Counted from the stretch's first letter, positions 1-9,695 are shown. The stretch is DNA of 64,000 nucleotides from Silene conica (GCA_029255685.2 CM055318.2:69969136-70033135), one strand, 5' to 3'. Made by a program: numbers and translations. Notes: generated by a model from the letters alone, not told the origin.

Positions 1-843
1 AATAATATATAATATATAAAATTAATAAAATACATAATGCATCATAGTAATTAAATTAATCTTTCAAGACATAATTCCGTAATCATGTAGAGTAATTTAC
101 CCAAACCACAATTTAATGACTTAAATTATGTGATAATTCCGTAATTAATCACATAATATTAATCAAACAAACATATTCATTTTATCGTATAATATGACTT
201 AATCCAACATTATTTTAAACTATTTTCAAATAATTAGGTATCAAAACTTGTGAACTTTTTCACAACTATTAACATTATCCTTATAATGTTAAAAATATGG
301 CACGACTGAAAATAAATAAATAAACAAATATATTTTTTATTTAATACATGTGGCCGGGAAAAAAAAATTTAAAAAAAAGAAATCCGTGAACAGTAGTCGG
401 ACGTGAACAGTACGAGGAATTCTTTTTTTTAAAAAAAAAAAACAAATGAACTTGAAAAATAATGTCGGGTTGCTAAAATACAAGATCGATAACATTCAAA
501 ATCTAATCCTTATTAGACATTGATATAATCTTAACAATTCAAATTAACCTTTTAAGACGAATATCAAGATTTTCATGGGATCGATTATTTAGCAAATTTT
601 TTCATTCAAGAACATTCAAGACGATTCCCTTTTACGTTTTAACTCAATCCTTATTAAATTAAAACATCTAAAAATTTATTATTTTGTCATCTTAACTGAT
701 TAATGCAACAACAATAATAAATAAAAAAGGAAAACGAAAAACACGGAAAAAAAATGTCTCGGTTAAGAAAATTGCGACGGCTGTTTTTTTTCTTTCTCAA
801 AACGTTTATGAAAATCATATAAAAAAAATTTCGTAAACCCAAC
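1..843 (-). mobile_element. Untranslated leader of a minus-strand LTR retrotransposon (probable)
   Basis: AT-rich sequence without a credible open frame, with many A and T runs. It abuts a primer-binding site at 844-855 read on the minus strand, so it is best explained as the 5' internal leader of an LTR element whose coding part lies off the left edge. The assignment rests on position next to the primer site only. Confidence 0.4.
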
Positions 844-855
844 GCTCTGATACCA
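844..855 (-). other. tRNA-Met primer-binding site of an LTR retrotransposon
   Basis: Read on the minus strand this is TGGTATCAGAGC, the complement of the initiator-Met tRNA 3' end used as primer by most plant copia and gypsy elements. Two bases separate it from an LTR edge (minus strand ...TCTCACA) ending at 858. Confidence 0.65.
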
Positions 856-857
856 CT

Positions 858-1450
858 TGTGAGAAAATATCTGTATATATTCTCAATTCTTTATATACAG
901 GATTATAACGAATTTATAAGGTACGATTTATAGTCATAAACGAAGAACAAGATACAAAGATTGAGATTAAGAATTAACCTTCTGTCCTTGCAAAGGCCTA
1001 AGATCAGATATCAAAACCGATATCCTCCTAATCGTTGCACCCAAGATGTCCTGAGAAATACCGTTTCCTGAGCTAGAAACTGCAAAATAATCTTTAATTT
1101 TGTGTAAGATGAAAGCTAGAGAGAGAAGGGAGAAGTTTGCGTGGGAACTCGTGCTTAAAAGTGTTCGGAATTAAAATACGGTGGTGATCGAGGAGTTTAC
1201 TTAAAAGTGTGTGGGTTATTTGTAAAAAAATATGTGGTGGTAATTGGTAAAAATACGCAAATACGTGGTGATTATTTGTAATTTATCCATAAAACTATAA
1301 AAGCAAAGATTGAGAGGAAGATTTTGCCTACACTCTTTTTTTAGCATTAAAGGGGAGTGATAGGGTGACACCGAGGATAACTCATTTGGATAACATCCTA
1401 ATAAAAAAATAGAAAAAAACAAAAAATTTAATTTTTGTATTTGCGTCAAT
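858..1450 (-). mobile_element. LTR (5' LTR of minus-strand element), outer end unclear
   Basis: On the plus strand the segment starts TGTGAGAAAATATCTG directly beside the primer-binding site, giving the CA 3' end expected of an LTR on the minus strand. The outer boundary is not resolved; 1450 is only an estimate, and I found no matching second LTR in the window. No open frame in it looks coding. Confidence 0.4.
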
Positions 1451-1844
1451 TACGAAAGGGTAGAAGCGTAATTCACATATTTATCGTATTTATAAAATAA
1501 AATATAAATGATAAATAATAATTAAAACTAAGCAATAAGGTGGTTGATCAAGGGGGTCGGGCCGACAGTGGTTGGCCATGAACGCCGCCAGTCAAAGGTG
1601 GAGGTTTGACCGCTAGTGTACGACGGTTGGCGACCATACGATAATCAACCATAAAAAATGAGGCTTGAACACATGACCTCTTGATTGAAAAATATGGACG
1701 ATGCAATCATTAAAGTCAGAGAGAGTGTCCAGTATAGCAAGGGATACCAATCAAGGAAACATAGGTTTTTATCTTGAGTCCAACACGTTAATTTAGAGTC
1801 AATTCGGGGATTAAGGCAAGATGTTCCAACACGTTGGAATTCCA
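1451..1844. other. Intergenic stretch, nothing recognised
   Basis: AT-rich sequence followed by a short GC-richer part around 1540-1640. No convincing gene, repeat boundary or regulatory site. Homology with the second copy of block H starts just to its right. Confidence 0.5.
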
Positions 1845-1852
1845 CATTTCAC

Positions 1853-2935
1853 ATGCTGGAGATTTCACTATGCTATCGGAGAGCTTTTAATAATCTTGGA
1901 AAAAGAGACTTGAACTACTTACATTGTCCGACCGAAATTGAGTGGCCTGGGATAAGAATTAAGATTGGTAAAATTTGCAAGTTCTTGAAAGTTTTCTATG
2001 ATGTAACTTGTGTTTTTTCTGGCACCAAGTTTCCTACTGCAAATTTGTATTTCATCCATGTATTGAGGGTGAGGTTGTTGCTTAAAGAAGAAATGGGAAG
2101 TAAATATGGATTCTTAAGAGGCATGATTACTAAGATATTTGTCAAATTTGACAAATACTGGTCGACTTTAGTAAAATTTTGTGGCAATTGTTGTGGTCTT
2201 TGATCCTAGATATAAATTTAACGTTATTGATTAGGTTTATAAAAAAAATATTGGTGACTCGTATGGTTTTGAGTTGGAGTTGTTCAAGGACAAACTCTTT
2301 GAGTTGTACAGCCAATATGTTTCCTTTGCAAGCGACTACACTCCACCAACTTCTAATGGTGTTAATGGTTCCAATGTTCATGTCAATATATTATCCGACG
2401 TCTTTATGATGGTAAGTTTGGTATAAAACTAATATTTTTTTTTTCTAGTTTTTTTCTATACCCTCTCTAAGTTATTGCATCAATTTTTTTCAAGTTTTTT
2501 ACTCTTGTATATTCAATATTTAATTTATATAGGATTATGATTGTCACTCAAGCAATGGGTTTTACCTCTCCTGGAAAATTTTGTTAGAGTTATACTTGGA
2601 AAAAGCTATATTGTTTGCCCCGTACTACTGATGTCAATGTGCTTGAGTATTGGAAGACACACTGTATGGTTCGGGATATTTTGGCTATTCCTATATCCAC
2701 AATAGCGTCTGAATCAACTTTCAACATTCGAAGTAGAATTCTTTATTCGTATAGAAGCTCTTTAAAACCTTCTCCTGTTGAAGCTCTTGTATGCCTTAGA
2801 GATTGGGCATTTAAACAAGGTAATTCTAGTTCTCAATCAACCATACTTTATGTTCATAAGCCTGCTTCATCTGCATTCTATGTTGGATATAGGTTTGATT
2901 CATGCTTTGCCGATCATATTAGATTGTAATATATG
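1853..2935 (+). pseudogene. Decayed hAT-family transposase, copy 1
   Basis: Two recognisable parts of a plant hAT (ricesleeper/BED-type) transposase remain. Residues encoded at 1930-2200, including FYDVTCVFSGTKFPTANLYF, match the RNase-H-like segment before the hAT C-terminal domain. 2615-2815 matches the hAT dimerisation domain (EYWKTH, then LAIPISTIASESTF and SSLKPSPVEALVCL). An intron with GTAAGT donor near 2412 and TATAG acceptor near 2532 separates them. The frame is broken: the continuation after 2180 (VFDPRYKF) is in another frame and has a stop at about 2233, and the N-terminal zinc-finger half is absent. It cannot make transposase. Copy 2 (25387-26490) shares most lesions, so decay largely preceded the duplication. 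Confidence 0.8.
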
Positions 2936-3486
2936 AGCTGAATGGACGTGAATATGCAACTGTAAATATTTTATTTTTTCTAAGTATTCCATTTATTTTT
3001 AAAACAGTTGTGTTTGCTAAAGAGCAAGGTGATCATTCCTCTATTTGTGTTTTATTTGGAGAAACATGAGCCATTTATTAGTACTTGCTGAAAATTAGAG
3101 TTTTGTGTTAGTTTTGTTTAATCAAATTTCTTAGATATTGTCTGGTTTCTGGTAAGTGTAATGCTTTTATATACCTTAAAGGTTTGTTGTTTCCCCTCTA
3201 GTATCCTTCAATATATTGTGGACTGGTTCCTCCCATAGTTCCTCCTATTTCCTTTATAATCTTTAAATATAACCGTTAATACCACGACCTACTAAGCCAA
3301 GATTCCTCTTGTTGTGAATGGGGGGAGGGGTTGAATATGTAGTATTATTTCTCTAATAGATGTTGTGTTCTTGTCTAATTGACTGTTGTTTGAGCACATG
3401 TATAAATATTGATCATCATTTTTTAATTGAGAGGGTGTTGTACTATTGTGGACCATAATTGTTTTAATTCATAATTATAAGTTTTC
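2936..3486. other. 3' flank of hAT relic, no gene seen
   Basis: T-rich sequence after the transposase fragment, duplicated at about 26490-27090. It holds a short G-rich stretch near 3320-3335 that is greatly expanded in copy 2. Nothing coding is evident. Confidence 0.5.
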
Positions 3487-3528
3487 ATGACATTTTATAA
3501 TTTTTTATGTTTGATTCATAGTATATTA

Positions 3529-3675
3529 AAAGAATTTATTGCAATTGCAGATTCAATGCAACCAGATATAGAACTTTTTAGCGAAATTATGAAGATAAAG
3601 GTTGGCGATGAGTCGGGAGATTTGGAAGATGAGCCCGAGAGTGTATGTATCCAACATCTCATACTTAATGGTTGA
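3529..3675 (+). pseudogene. Possible terminal exon relic associated with the hAT gene, copy 1
   Basis: A TTGCAG acceptor-like site just before ATTCAATGCAAC is followed by an acidic reading frame (DSMQPDIELF, then KVGDESGDLEDEPES) ending in TGA at 3673. The same frame occurs in copy 2 (to 27284) with one extra Glu codon and CSE in place of SE, so it has been neither strongly kept nor destroyed. It may be a last exon of the hAT gene or of an unrelated gene. I do not recognise a domain. Confidence 0.35.
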
Positions 3676-3952
3676 CTCCAACTAATTAAGAAGTGAAGAT
3701 ATGAAGCTACTGTTTTTGTTTTTAATACTACAAATAAAAGTATTGTGCTATCTTTGTATTCTTAGGCCTTAGCTTATTATTGAACTTTTTAGCATGTAAT
3801 TTGGATTTTTCCACTGGTTGTTTTTGTATTTGATATCCTGGTTTTGATTTTTAGTTTGGAAAAAAATTATTTGGGTTACACAGCTTTATTGGGTTATTCG
3901 GGTTAGTAGGTTGAGCAGGTTACACAAAAGAGTTGTATACCAATAGCGGGTT

Positions 3953-4111
3953 AAACAGATCAGGTCGGGTCGTTGGTTTGTAAACAGGTCGGGTTCAGGT
4001 GAGGGATTCCGACCTATTTAATTAAACGGGTCGTGTACATGTTCAGGTCATAGGTTTTATGACTCATTTATATGGGACACGTACACGAACCCGTCACGAC
4101 CTGATCTGTTT
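3953..4111. repeat. 15-bp perfect inverted repeat with GGGTCGGGT-rich interior, copy 1
   Basis: AAACAGATCAGGTCG at 3953-3967 is answered by its exact complement at 4097-4111. The interior is rich in GGGTCGGGT-like motifs, as often found in subterminal regions of plant DNA transposons. The same arms occur in copy 2 at 27559-27573 and 27707-27721. Confidence 0.7.
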
Positions 4112-4312
4112 ATCGGAATATTTTTTAATGTGGAATGAGTTTATAGTGTTTTTTGTGGGACTATTCTTGTAAATATTTAGGGATGTGTATAAAAAGATGT
4201 CGTAATATGGAGTTGTAGTTGCAAATTTGCAATGATATTCATTTTTCCTTTTCGTTCTTTTTCTTTAATTTTTTATGCTAATAACTTCTTGCTTTTCTTT
4301 TATTGGCGACTT

Positions 4313-4405
4313 GTTCTCACCTTTGTGTGAGTTTTGTTCTCACCTTTGTGTGAGTTTTGTCCTCACCTTTTGGTGAGTCTGTCCTCATCTTGTGGTGGGA
4401 TTTTC
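4313..4405. repeat. Short tandem repeat, about 22-bp unit (CTCACCTTT.TGTGAGTTTTGT)
   Basis: Three near-identical units followed by a weaker fourth (CTCATCTTGTGGTGGG). Each unit is itself a small palindrome. Block H copy 2 (27927-27989) has one unit fewer, so repeat number changed after duplication. Confidence 0.75.
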
Positions 4406-4419
4406 CCCTCTATTTGTGA

Positions 4420-4765
4420 GGTTCAAGAATTAAGTGGAAGATCGGCGCCTTCATTGTTGATCCTATGGAGATAAAACTGTTGTCAGATTGCTCGTTACAA
4501 ACTTTTTGGTCAAAAAAACTTGATCCTTGTCAATGCTTTAGAAAATTTGGAGACCCTCTTGTGAAAAGCCGTAGAAGGCGATATGTTAGAATATGTGCAG
4601 AAGCGTCTCATGAGCCCATCAAGTTTAGAAATTTTCTGTTGATCGAGAATTTAGTTGATTTGATTTTAATCGTTTTTTGTCTTATCAATATTGACATATG
4701 TTGTAACTACCATGAGACTTTTAATTAATGAAACGATTTTCCCCCCAAAAAAAAATAAAAAAAAT
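4420..4765 (+). mobile_element. Probable 3' end of a non-LTR retroelement (LINE/SINE-like) with A-rich tail
   Basis: The segment ends in AATGAAACGATTTTCCCCCC followed by an A-rich tail (4747-4768), a layout typical of plant LINE 3' ends. An 87-residue frame (4465-4728) inside it has no domain I recognise and is disrupted in copy 2 (28005-28355). The call rests on the tail and the 3' sequence style only. Confidence 0.35.
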
Positions 4766-4832
4766 ACAAGAAATAGAAGAATGAGTTTCTATCAATTAAT
4801 TACCAAGTATGGAAGAAAAACATTAGATTAAA

Positions 4833-5091
4833 CACTAAAACTTGAGAGAGACGGTCTTTCAATAAATTATCGAGAGACCATTCTTTTGTACCATTTTATT
4901 TGTATTTCATGACCCTTTTGTCATTGATCGTACCATAGTAATTTCGTACTTATTTACATAATAAATGTACTTATTTTATCTTTAATCATGATTTGTACCT
5001 ATTATATTAACTTTAGTACCACTTTTTCTTAAATTTATACAATAGTCTCTCAATAAGCTTATTGAGAGACGGTCTCTCAGGAGACCTACTG
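4833..5091. mobile_element. hAT-type MITE, 8-bp target duplication TAGATTAA
   Basis: TAGATTAA at 4824-4831 and 5092-5099 flanks about 259 bp with imperfect inverted ends: left CACTAAAACTTGAGAGAGAC, right (complemented) CAGTAGGTCTCCTGAGAGAC, both continuing into CTCTCAATAA-like sequence. An 8-bp duplication and CA(G)TA ends fit the hAT superfamily. Block H copy 2 has the uninterrupted site at about 28408-28418. One extra A lies between left duplication and left end. No coding capacity. Confidence 0.7.
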
Positions 5092-5099
5092 TAGATTAA

Positions 5100-6195
5100 T
5101 GATACGAATTCTTGAGCAAAGAAATCGTCCGCGGAAGCTTTCTTGGAAATCTTGAGAACAATCTTGAATAAATTAGTAAAATAGGGACAATCTTGAAACA
5201 ATCTTGAAAATAATGAATGATGGATGATGAGATGAACGGTGGTGATGATGTCGATGGTGGTGATGGCCGTCGATGATGGTGGTAATGGTGGATGTTTGTT
5301 GTAGTTGTGACGGTCTTGAGGTGAATCCCCAAGGTAGAAGGATATTTGTTTGCCCTAGACCTATAGGACACCCAATGGTCAATTACTCCCTAGACCTATA
5401 GTTTGTAATTCGTGCTAATACTTGAAACGCGACAAATATTAACGGTTTGGATCAACACTCGATGAGTCATTGAGATTTCTTTAAGAATGCCTTAAAAAGA
5501 AAACTTGTAATTTTTATTGAATACTTGATAATTGGATTATCAAACAAGAAGAACCATGTGCCCTATATATAGGGTAGTCACACGTCCAAACACACGTCCA
5601 ACACGCCTCCTTATTCTCGAAACCCTAATGAGAAAAGAAGTCCTAAACTTAATCTTAATGGATTAATATAAATATAATCCTTATTAAACAAACTCTATTC
5701 TAGGAATTAAAAAGAATTAAATAACTAACCCTAATAACCCTAGGATAACAAACTAACAAGATAATAACTACCTTGTAACTAACTTATAACAAACTAACTA
5801 ACTCCCTAACAACTTTAATAAAATAACTACTAATAAATATAACAAAGAAATTAAGAATACTCCAATGCCTAGTAGGAGTCCAAGATGGACGAGCAATCCT
5901 CCATCCATGCCCGAGCACACGCCTAGATGTCCGAGCATCCCCTAGCCCATGACCGAGTACACGGTCGGTTGTGGGCCTTGTCATCCAATATTGGACCGTC
6001 CGTCCATGACTTGCCTTCTTTGGGCTTGATTCGTTTCTTGATATTATTTTATTAGCCCAAGGTCGTAAAGCCCATTGAATCTTTACTAGACAAAATACTA
6101 GTCATACTATGATTAATGATAAAATAGCTAACATAAATTGCCTTGTCGATCTTTGATTATAGTAACGAACGAATGCCCTATCCATATTCAGATCA
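5100..6195 (-). mobile_element. Solo LTR, 1,096 bp, target duplication ATTAA
   Basis: The segment starts TGATACGAATTC and ends CAGATCA (TG...CA) and is flanked by ATTAA at 5095-5099 and 6196-6200. It inserted in the right-hand target duplication of the preceding MITE, so it is younger than the MITE. Read on the minus strand it has a TATA box (CTATATATAGG, near 5561-5571) and an AATAAA about 50 bp downstream (near 5515), as expected of U3-R. No internal retroelement sequence or second LTR is present. The uninterrupted site is seen at 28412. Confidence 0.8.
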
Positions 6196-7015
6196 ATTAA
6201 ATTGCACAAAAATAGAATGTGGGAAAATTGAATAAAACATTGAATAAGAATTAAGGAAGTACATGTCATGTTATTATTATATCACTAACTTTTAATTGAG
6301 TTATTTTTTTTCAAGATGATCAAAATGATTCTAAATTTGTAACACACTTAACTAACTTCATTATATAATTTTAGATGCATTGTTTCGAACCCTTAAAGGC
6401 ATATTTTGATTTTTTTTAATTCTCTCAGGTGGGTCCCCCAATGTTTTTAATGAATTTTCTGAGTCGTAACCGCCCGATATTCTAAATAAATGACCGATAT
6501 CGTAGTTTCAGAAATATTACGTAACATTTTTATATAAATTCGTAAACAAGAATTCATACGAAAAACGGTCAATTTGTATAACATAAAATTAAATATTATA
6601 TAATCGATTATATATGTCTCGTCTAAAACATAACGATTAGACAACAATTTGTTATTATTTTTTTTAAATTCTCCCAGGTGGGTCCCGCAATGTGTTTGAT
6701 AAATTTCCGGAGTCATAACCGTCCGATATTCTAATTAAATGCCTGATATTGTAGTTTCAGAAATATTACGTAACATTTTTATATAAATCATGAATTTCTA
6801 CGAAAAACGGCAATTTGTATAACATAAAATTAACTATTATATAATCGAATATATATGTCCCGTCTAAAACGATTAGACAACAATTTAAATAATTAGAATA
6901 AACATTATTATTATTAACAATTTACAGCAATAAAAATACCAACCATACAAAATTTTAAAAAAAATTAAAATAACGTAATATTAATATACAACCAGAAACA
7001 GTGTACAAATTCAAA
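6196..7015. repeat. Block F, copy 1, duplicated at 28412-29215
   Basis: AT-rich non-coding sequence nearly identical with 28412-29215; a part (about 6265-6400) also matches 16015-16145 upstream of the second prolamin-like gene. The match with 28412-29215 stops near 7015, just before the gene's upstream sequence. Confidence 0.85.
6411..6893. repeat. Tandem duplication, about 249-bp unit, two copies
   Basis: Unit 1 (about 6411-6659) and unit 2 (about 6660-6893) both run from TTAATTCTC(T/C)CAGGTGGGTCC through the CCGATATTCTAA and GTTTCAGAAATATTACGTAA motifs to GATTAGACAACAATTT. The same two-unit structure is present in block F copy 2, so the tandem duplication predates the block duplication. 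Confidence 0.8.
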
Positions 7016-7107
7016 TATTGCTAATCTCTACTTCTTTGTTTATTTAAATTATTATTACTACTTGTATTGTATTTGACTTGATATGAAACACATGCACCAT
7101 GAAATAC

Positions 7108-7120
7108 TATATATATATAA
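7108..7120 (+). promoter_or_regulatory. TATA box of prolamin-like gene copy 1
   Basis: TATATATATATAA followed by ACCCC lies about 100 bp upstream of the chosen start codon, and the 5' leader after it is C/A-rich as usual for plant mRNAs. The motif is kept in copy 2 (17722-17732) with a slightly shorter TA run. Confidence 0.7.
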
Positions 7121-7217
7121 ACCCCTACAGCCAATTCCATTCACATATCTCACAATTCACCTCTCAATTCTCTCTTTCAATACACAAACAAATCCCGAAC
7201 ACAAAGATAACATCACA

Positions 7218-7790
7218 ATGAAGGTTTTTGCAATCTGTTTTCTCGTTTTGTTGTTGGCCATTATCGCCAATGCCCAAGTTGAACAACAAACCAAATCCGA
7301 AACTGACCCGGAAGCCATATTTATGCATCCATGGTTCCACCCGCATCCATTCCTACACGAACATCACCGTTTCCCATTCCCACACCCACACTTCCACCCA
7401 CACTTTCACTTTCCCGGTTTCCCATTCCCTTACGCCGCTCAACCCCCAACCTCTCCGAGCACCGGTGACTCTGACAACTCGGAGGACTTAGACGCACTTT
7501 TGAAATTTCCATTCCACCCACACCTTAGATTCCCATTCCATCCCCACCATATGGCTACCAAAGAACAGAGGGAGTGCTTCATGGCCGTCCACGACAAGAA
7601 GATGGGAGCTTGTTTACACGATCTTCATCACTATATTATGACACGTAATGTTAAACTTGGCGCGCAGTGTTGCGGTGCTCTTGAGAAGATCGAAGATGCT
7701 TGCCAACCACTTGTTAAGCATCCTCTACCAATATTGGAGGGTATCATTACCCACCATTGTTCCGCTTCTGCTCCATCGCCATCCACTTAA
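7218..7790 (+). CDS. Secreted His/Phe/Pro-rich protein with prolamin-like (six-cysteine) domain, copy 1
   Basis: The product is 190 residues. Residues 1-19 form a signal peptide with a hydrophobic core (FLVLLLAII) and an ANA cleavage motif, so it should enter the secretory pathway. Residues 37-111 hold 16 histidines among Phe and Pro in FPFHPH/HPHFHP repeats, split by an acidic linker (GDSDNSEDLD, 83-92). Residues 120-181 contain six cysteines spaced C-x11-C-x18-CC-x9-C-x18-C, the pattern of plant prolamin-like (PF05617, egg-cell-secreted/ECA1-like) proteins. The reading frame is open from 7083, but that earlier ATG precedes the TATA box; the ATG at 7218 sits 100 bp after it, in an ACAATG context, and begins the signal peptide. 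No introns. AATAAA motifs occur at 7839 and 7909. Role unknown: members act in gamete signalling or are small secreted peptides, and the His tract suggests metal binding (inference). Confidence 0.85.
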   Translation: MKVFAICFLVLLLAIIANAQVEQQTKSETDPEAIFMHPWFHPHPFLHEHHRFPFPHPHFHPHFHFPGFPFPYAAQPPTSPSTGDSDNSEDLDALLKFPFHPHLRFPFHPHHMATKEQRECFMAVHDKKMGACLHDLHHYIMTRNVKLGAQCCGALEKIEDACQPLVKHPLPILEGIITHHCSASAPSPST

Positions 7791-7838
7791 TTATATTATT
7801 CTGTTTTAGACAGATTTAATAGTTATAGTTAGATTATT

Positions 7839-7914
7839 AATAAATGTCGTTAGATTATGTTAATTAGGACAATGATTAGCATGATATTGATATACGTAGT
7901 TAGATGGAATAAAG
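7839..7914 (+). terminator. Candidate polyadenylation signals of copy 1
   Basis: AATAAA occurs at 7839-7844 and 7909-7914 in the 3' flank of the prolamin-like gene. Both are conserved in copy 2 (18450-18455 and 18519-18524). Which one is used cannot be told. Confidence 0.5.
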
Positions 7915-8009
7915 ATGTGCATGACTGCATGCATGGAGCTTCTCAACGTAGTCTTTTGGTCTTACTAAATTGCTACTATTATCATACGATTATTAAATTA
8001 TAATTATTA

Positions 8010-8014
8010 GTTGC
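8010..8014. other. Empty insertion site (GTTGC) corresponding to the gag-only element in copy 2
   Basis: Here TTATTA-GTTGC-TTCATTACTTG is uninterrupted. In the second copy the same GTTGC is duplicated on both sides of an LTR element (18621-18625 and 25240-25244). This is the pre-insertion state. Confidence 0.85.
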
Positions 8015-9068
8015 TTCATTACTTGTTTTATTTGATTTTTGTTTAGTCATCAATCCATCAATCCATTTACTAATTTAATCTGTCTATCAAAATCAATTAG
8101 AATTAATTAATTTACTCAACTCAAGATGAACCCAATAGAGTTTAAAATTTTGGTAAACTAGAAGTCCAAAGATAAGTACTAATTGACTTAACATAACATT
8201 AAACTAAAACAAAAATCACTCATACGTATATGGAACAATTATGTGCATGCATGGAACGTGCATGTCAATACAATTTTTCAGTGTTGTCGATATCTAAATT
8301 TTTGTATACCACCGTTCATTAGTTATTATTTGGTACGTAAACACTTTATAATTGTTTTTTTCAGTTATGGTATCACTATTAATGGAAATTTAAATTCTAT
8401 TGTCCGTGCGAATGTAATTTTGAAAAGTATAATATCGTTATACTAATTTGAGGAGTGAATAATTATTTAATTAAACTATATTCTAACGGGCAAGAAATAA
8501 GAAATTACTAATGCAAATATTAAATAGCTAAAAAAAACAAGATTAAAATGCTTTAACTCGATTAATTAAAAGCATAGGGCACGATTAAGCTACAAGCATA
8601 TCTTATCACACACGTCATTACTACCCTGCGATTGTCGTACCACATAAGACATAAACGGATGATTACAAAAGACTTAGAAGTATGACTATCCCACCCAGAA
8701 TCATACACCCTACATAAATTATCACATATTCTCATTTGTGACGGACATATTCGTCGCAAATTTGTGACGAGTCAAATATTATCCACTTGGGTAGGAAAGG
8801 ACATACATGACAAGGCATTTGAGATTTTTAACGTCGCATGTGTCATAGACTTAGTGTCTGATACAGTTATTCTTCGTGAAGTTTTCTAAGTTTTTGGTCT
8901 AAAATGAAGTGTTTTGTCATGTTGGATACTTCCAAGTATTTGACACGCGACCAAAATGGAGCATCAGAGTAACATAGATTTAGATGCCTGCCAACTTACT
9001 GAAACATGGGAGTGAGAATATTGCACAATGGAGTACAGAAGTAGAAGCAGTTTTTAATAGGATTGACA

Positions 9069-9346
9069 TTAGGTGGCTTTTTTTGTTAGCAAAATTGTCG
9101 AGGAGATATGGGCAATGAAGCCAAAGATCATTGGATTTCAAGCATATTGTCATACGAAGTGTTATCAAATAATTCACTCAAATATCTGTGCTACTTATAT
9201 TATGAATGTAAAGTAGTAGTCGCCACTAAACTGCAGTTAAATTTGTAAAAGCTTCATTAGGATCCACGACTGACCCTCTAGAAAGGGTTGCTAACTTGCT
9301 ATTAGCCACTGATGAAGCCATTTTATGTCAATCTTAATTCAAACTT
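9069..9346. other. 278-bp segment present only in block B copy 1, bounded by TTGACA repeats
   Basis: Copy 2 reads GATTGACACACCCC without a break (58148-58161), whereas here GATTGACA and ACTTGACACACCCC are separated by 278 bp. TTGACA at both edges fits either an insertion with target duplication or a deletion in copy 2 between short repeats. One frame (9251-9335) reads like protein (DPLERVANLLLATDEA), favouring original gene sequence lost from copy 2. Not recognised. Confidence 0.55.
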
Positions 9347-9410
9347 GACACACCCCAAGCAAAGTTGTCACGCATGATCTCCTTAATTATTGCTGGCAAA
9401 TTTGTTTCAG

Positions 9411-9508
9411 GGGTATTTGAGAAATTTGATAGAGATCGGTGTGGAAAAATTGATGTCGTAGAACTAAAAGATGCACTGTACAGTTTAGGATATGCTGTCC
9501 CTCCGTCG
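9411..9508 (+). pseudogene. EF-hand exon relic (CML/grancalcin-like), block B copy 1
   Basis: After a TTTCAG acceptor the sequence reads VFEKFDRDRCGKIDVVELKD then ALYSLGYAVPPS, matching one EF-hand exon of plant PDCD6/grancalcin-like calmodulin-like proteins (CML48-50 type). The calcium loop has Asp at positions 1, 3 and 9 and Glu at 12, but Cys at position 5 where Ser/Asp/Asn is usual. Homology stops after PPS, and no other exon is present, so this is a gene fragment. The splice region here has lost about 20 bp compared with copy 2. Confidence 0.7.
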
Positions 9509-9551
9509 GACAGGATTATCACATACTCTCATTTAAGTTAAACCAAATAGA

Positions 9552-9695
9552 TACATTTCCCATCTACCCACACTACATCATTTATCATGATGTTATTAAT
9601 ATATGACAAAAAAAGAAAAGAGGTACATTTCCCATCTACCCACATTACATCATTTATCATGATGTTATTAATATATGACAAAAAAAGAAAAGAGG
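9552..9695. repeat. 72-bp tandem duplication in block B copy 1
   Basis: Two units beginning TACATTTCCCATCTACCCAC and ending in AAAAAAAGAAAAGAGG, differing by about one base. Also present in copy 2 (58377-58521). Confidence 0.85.

Larger units (their letters stand above)
1845..4790 (+). repeat. Block H, copy 1 (hAT relic plus 3' flank), duplicated at 25405-28375
   Basis: Sequence from about 1845 to 4790 matches 25405-28375 almost throughout, with scattered substitutions and small indels. Shared landmarks are the hAT fragments, a pseudo-exon near 3530, a 15-bp inverted repeat (3953-3967 with 4097-4111), a short tandem repeat near 4320 and a poly(A)-like tail near 4745. Copy 2 shows what the locus looked like before the insertions at 4833-6195. 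Confidence 0.85.

Noticed and set aside
4833-6195. CACTA element, because the inserted DNA begins CACTAAAAC
   Set aside because: The right end does not give TAGTG and the flanking duplications are 8 bp and 5 bp. The insert resolves into a MITE and a solo LTR.
7083-7217. Upstream ATG giving a 235-residue protein
   Set aside because: It lies before the TATA box and the extra 45 residues have no signal-peptide logic. The ATG at 7218 starts a textbook signal peptide.
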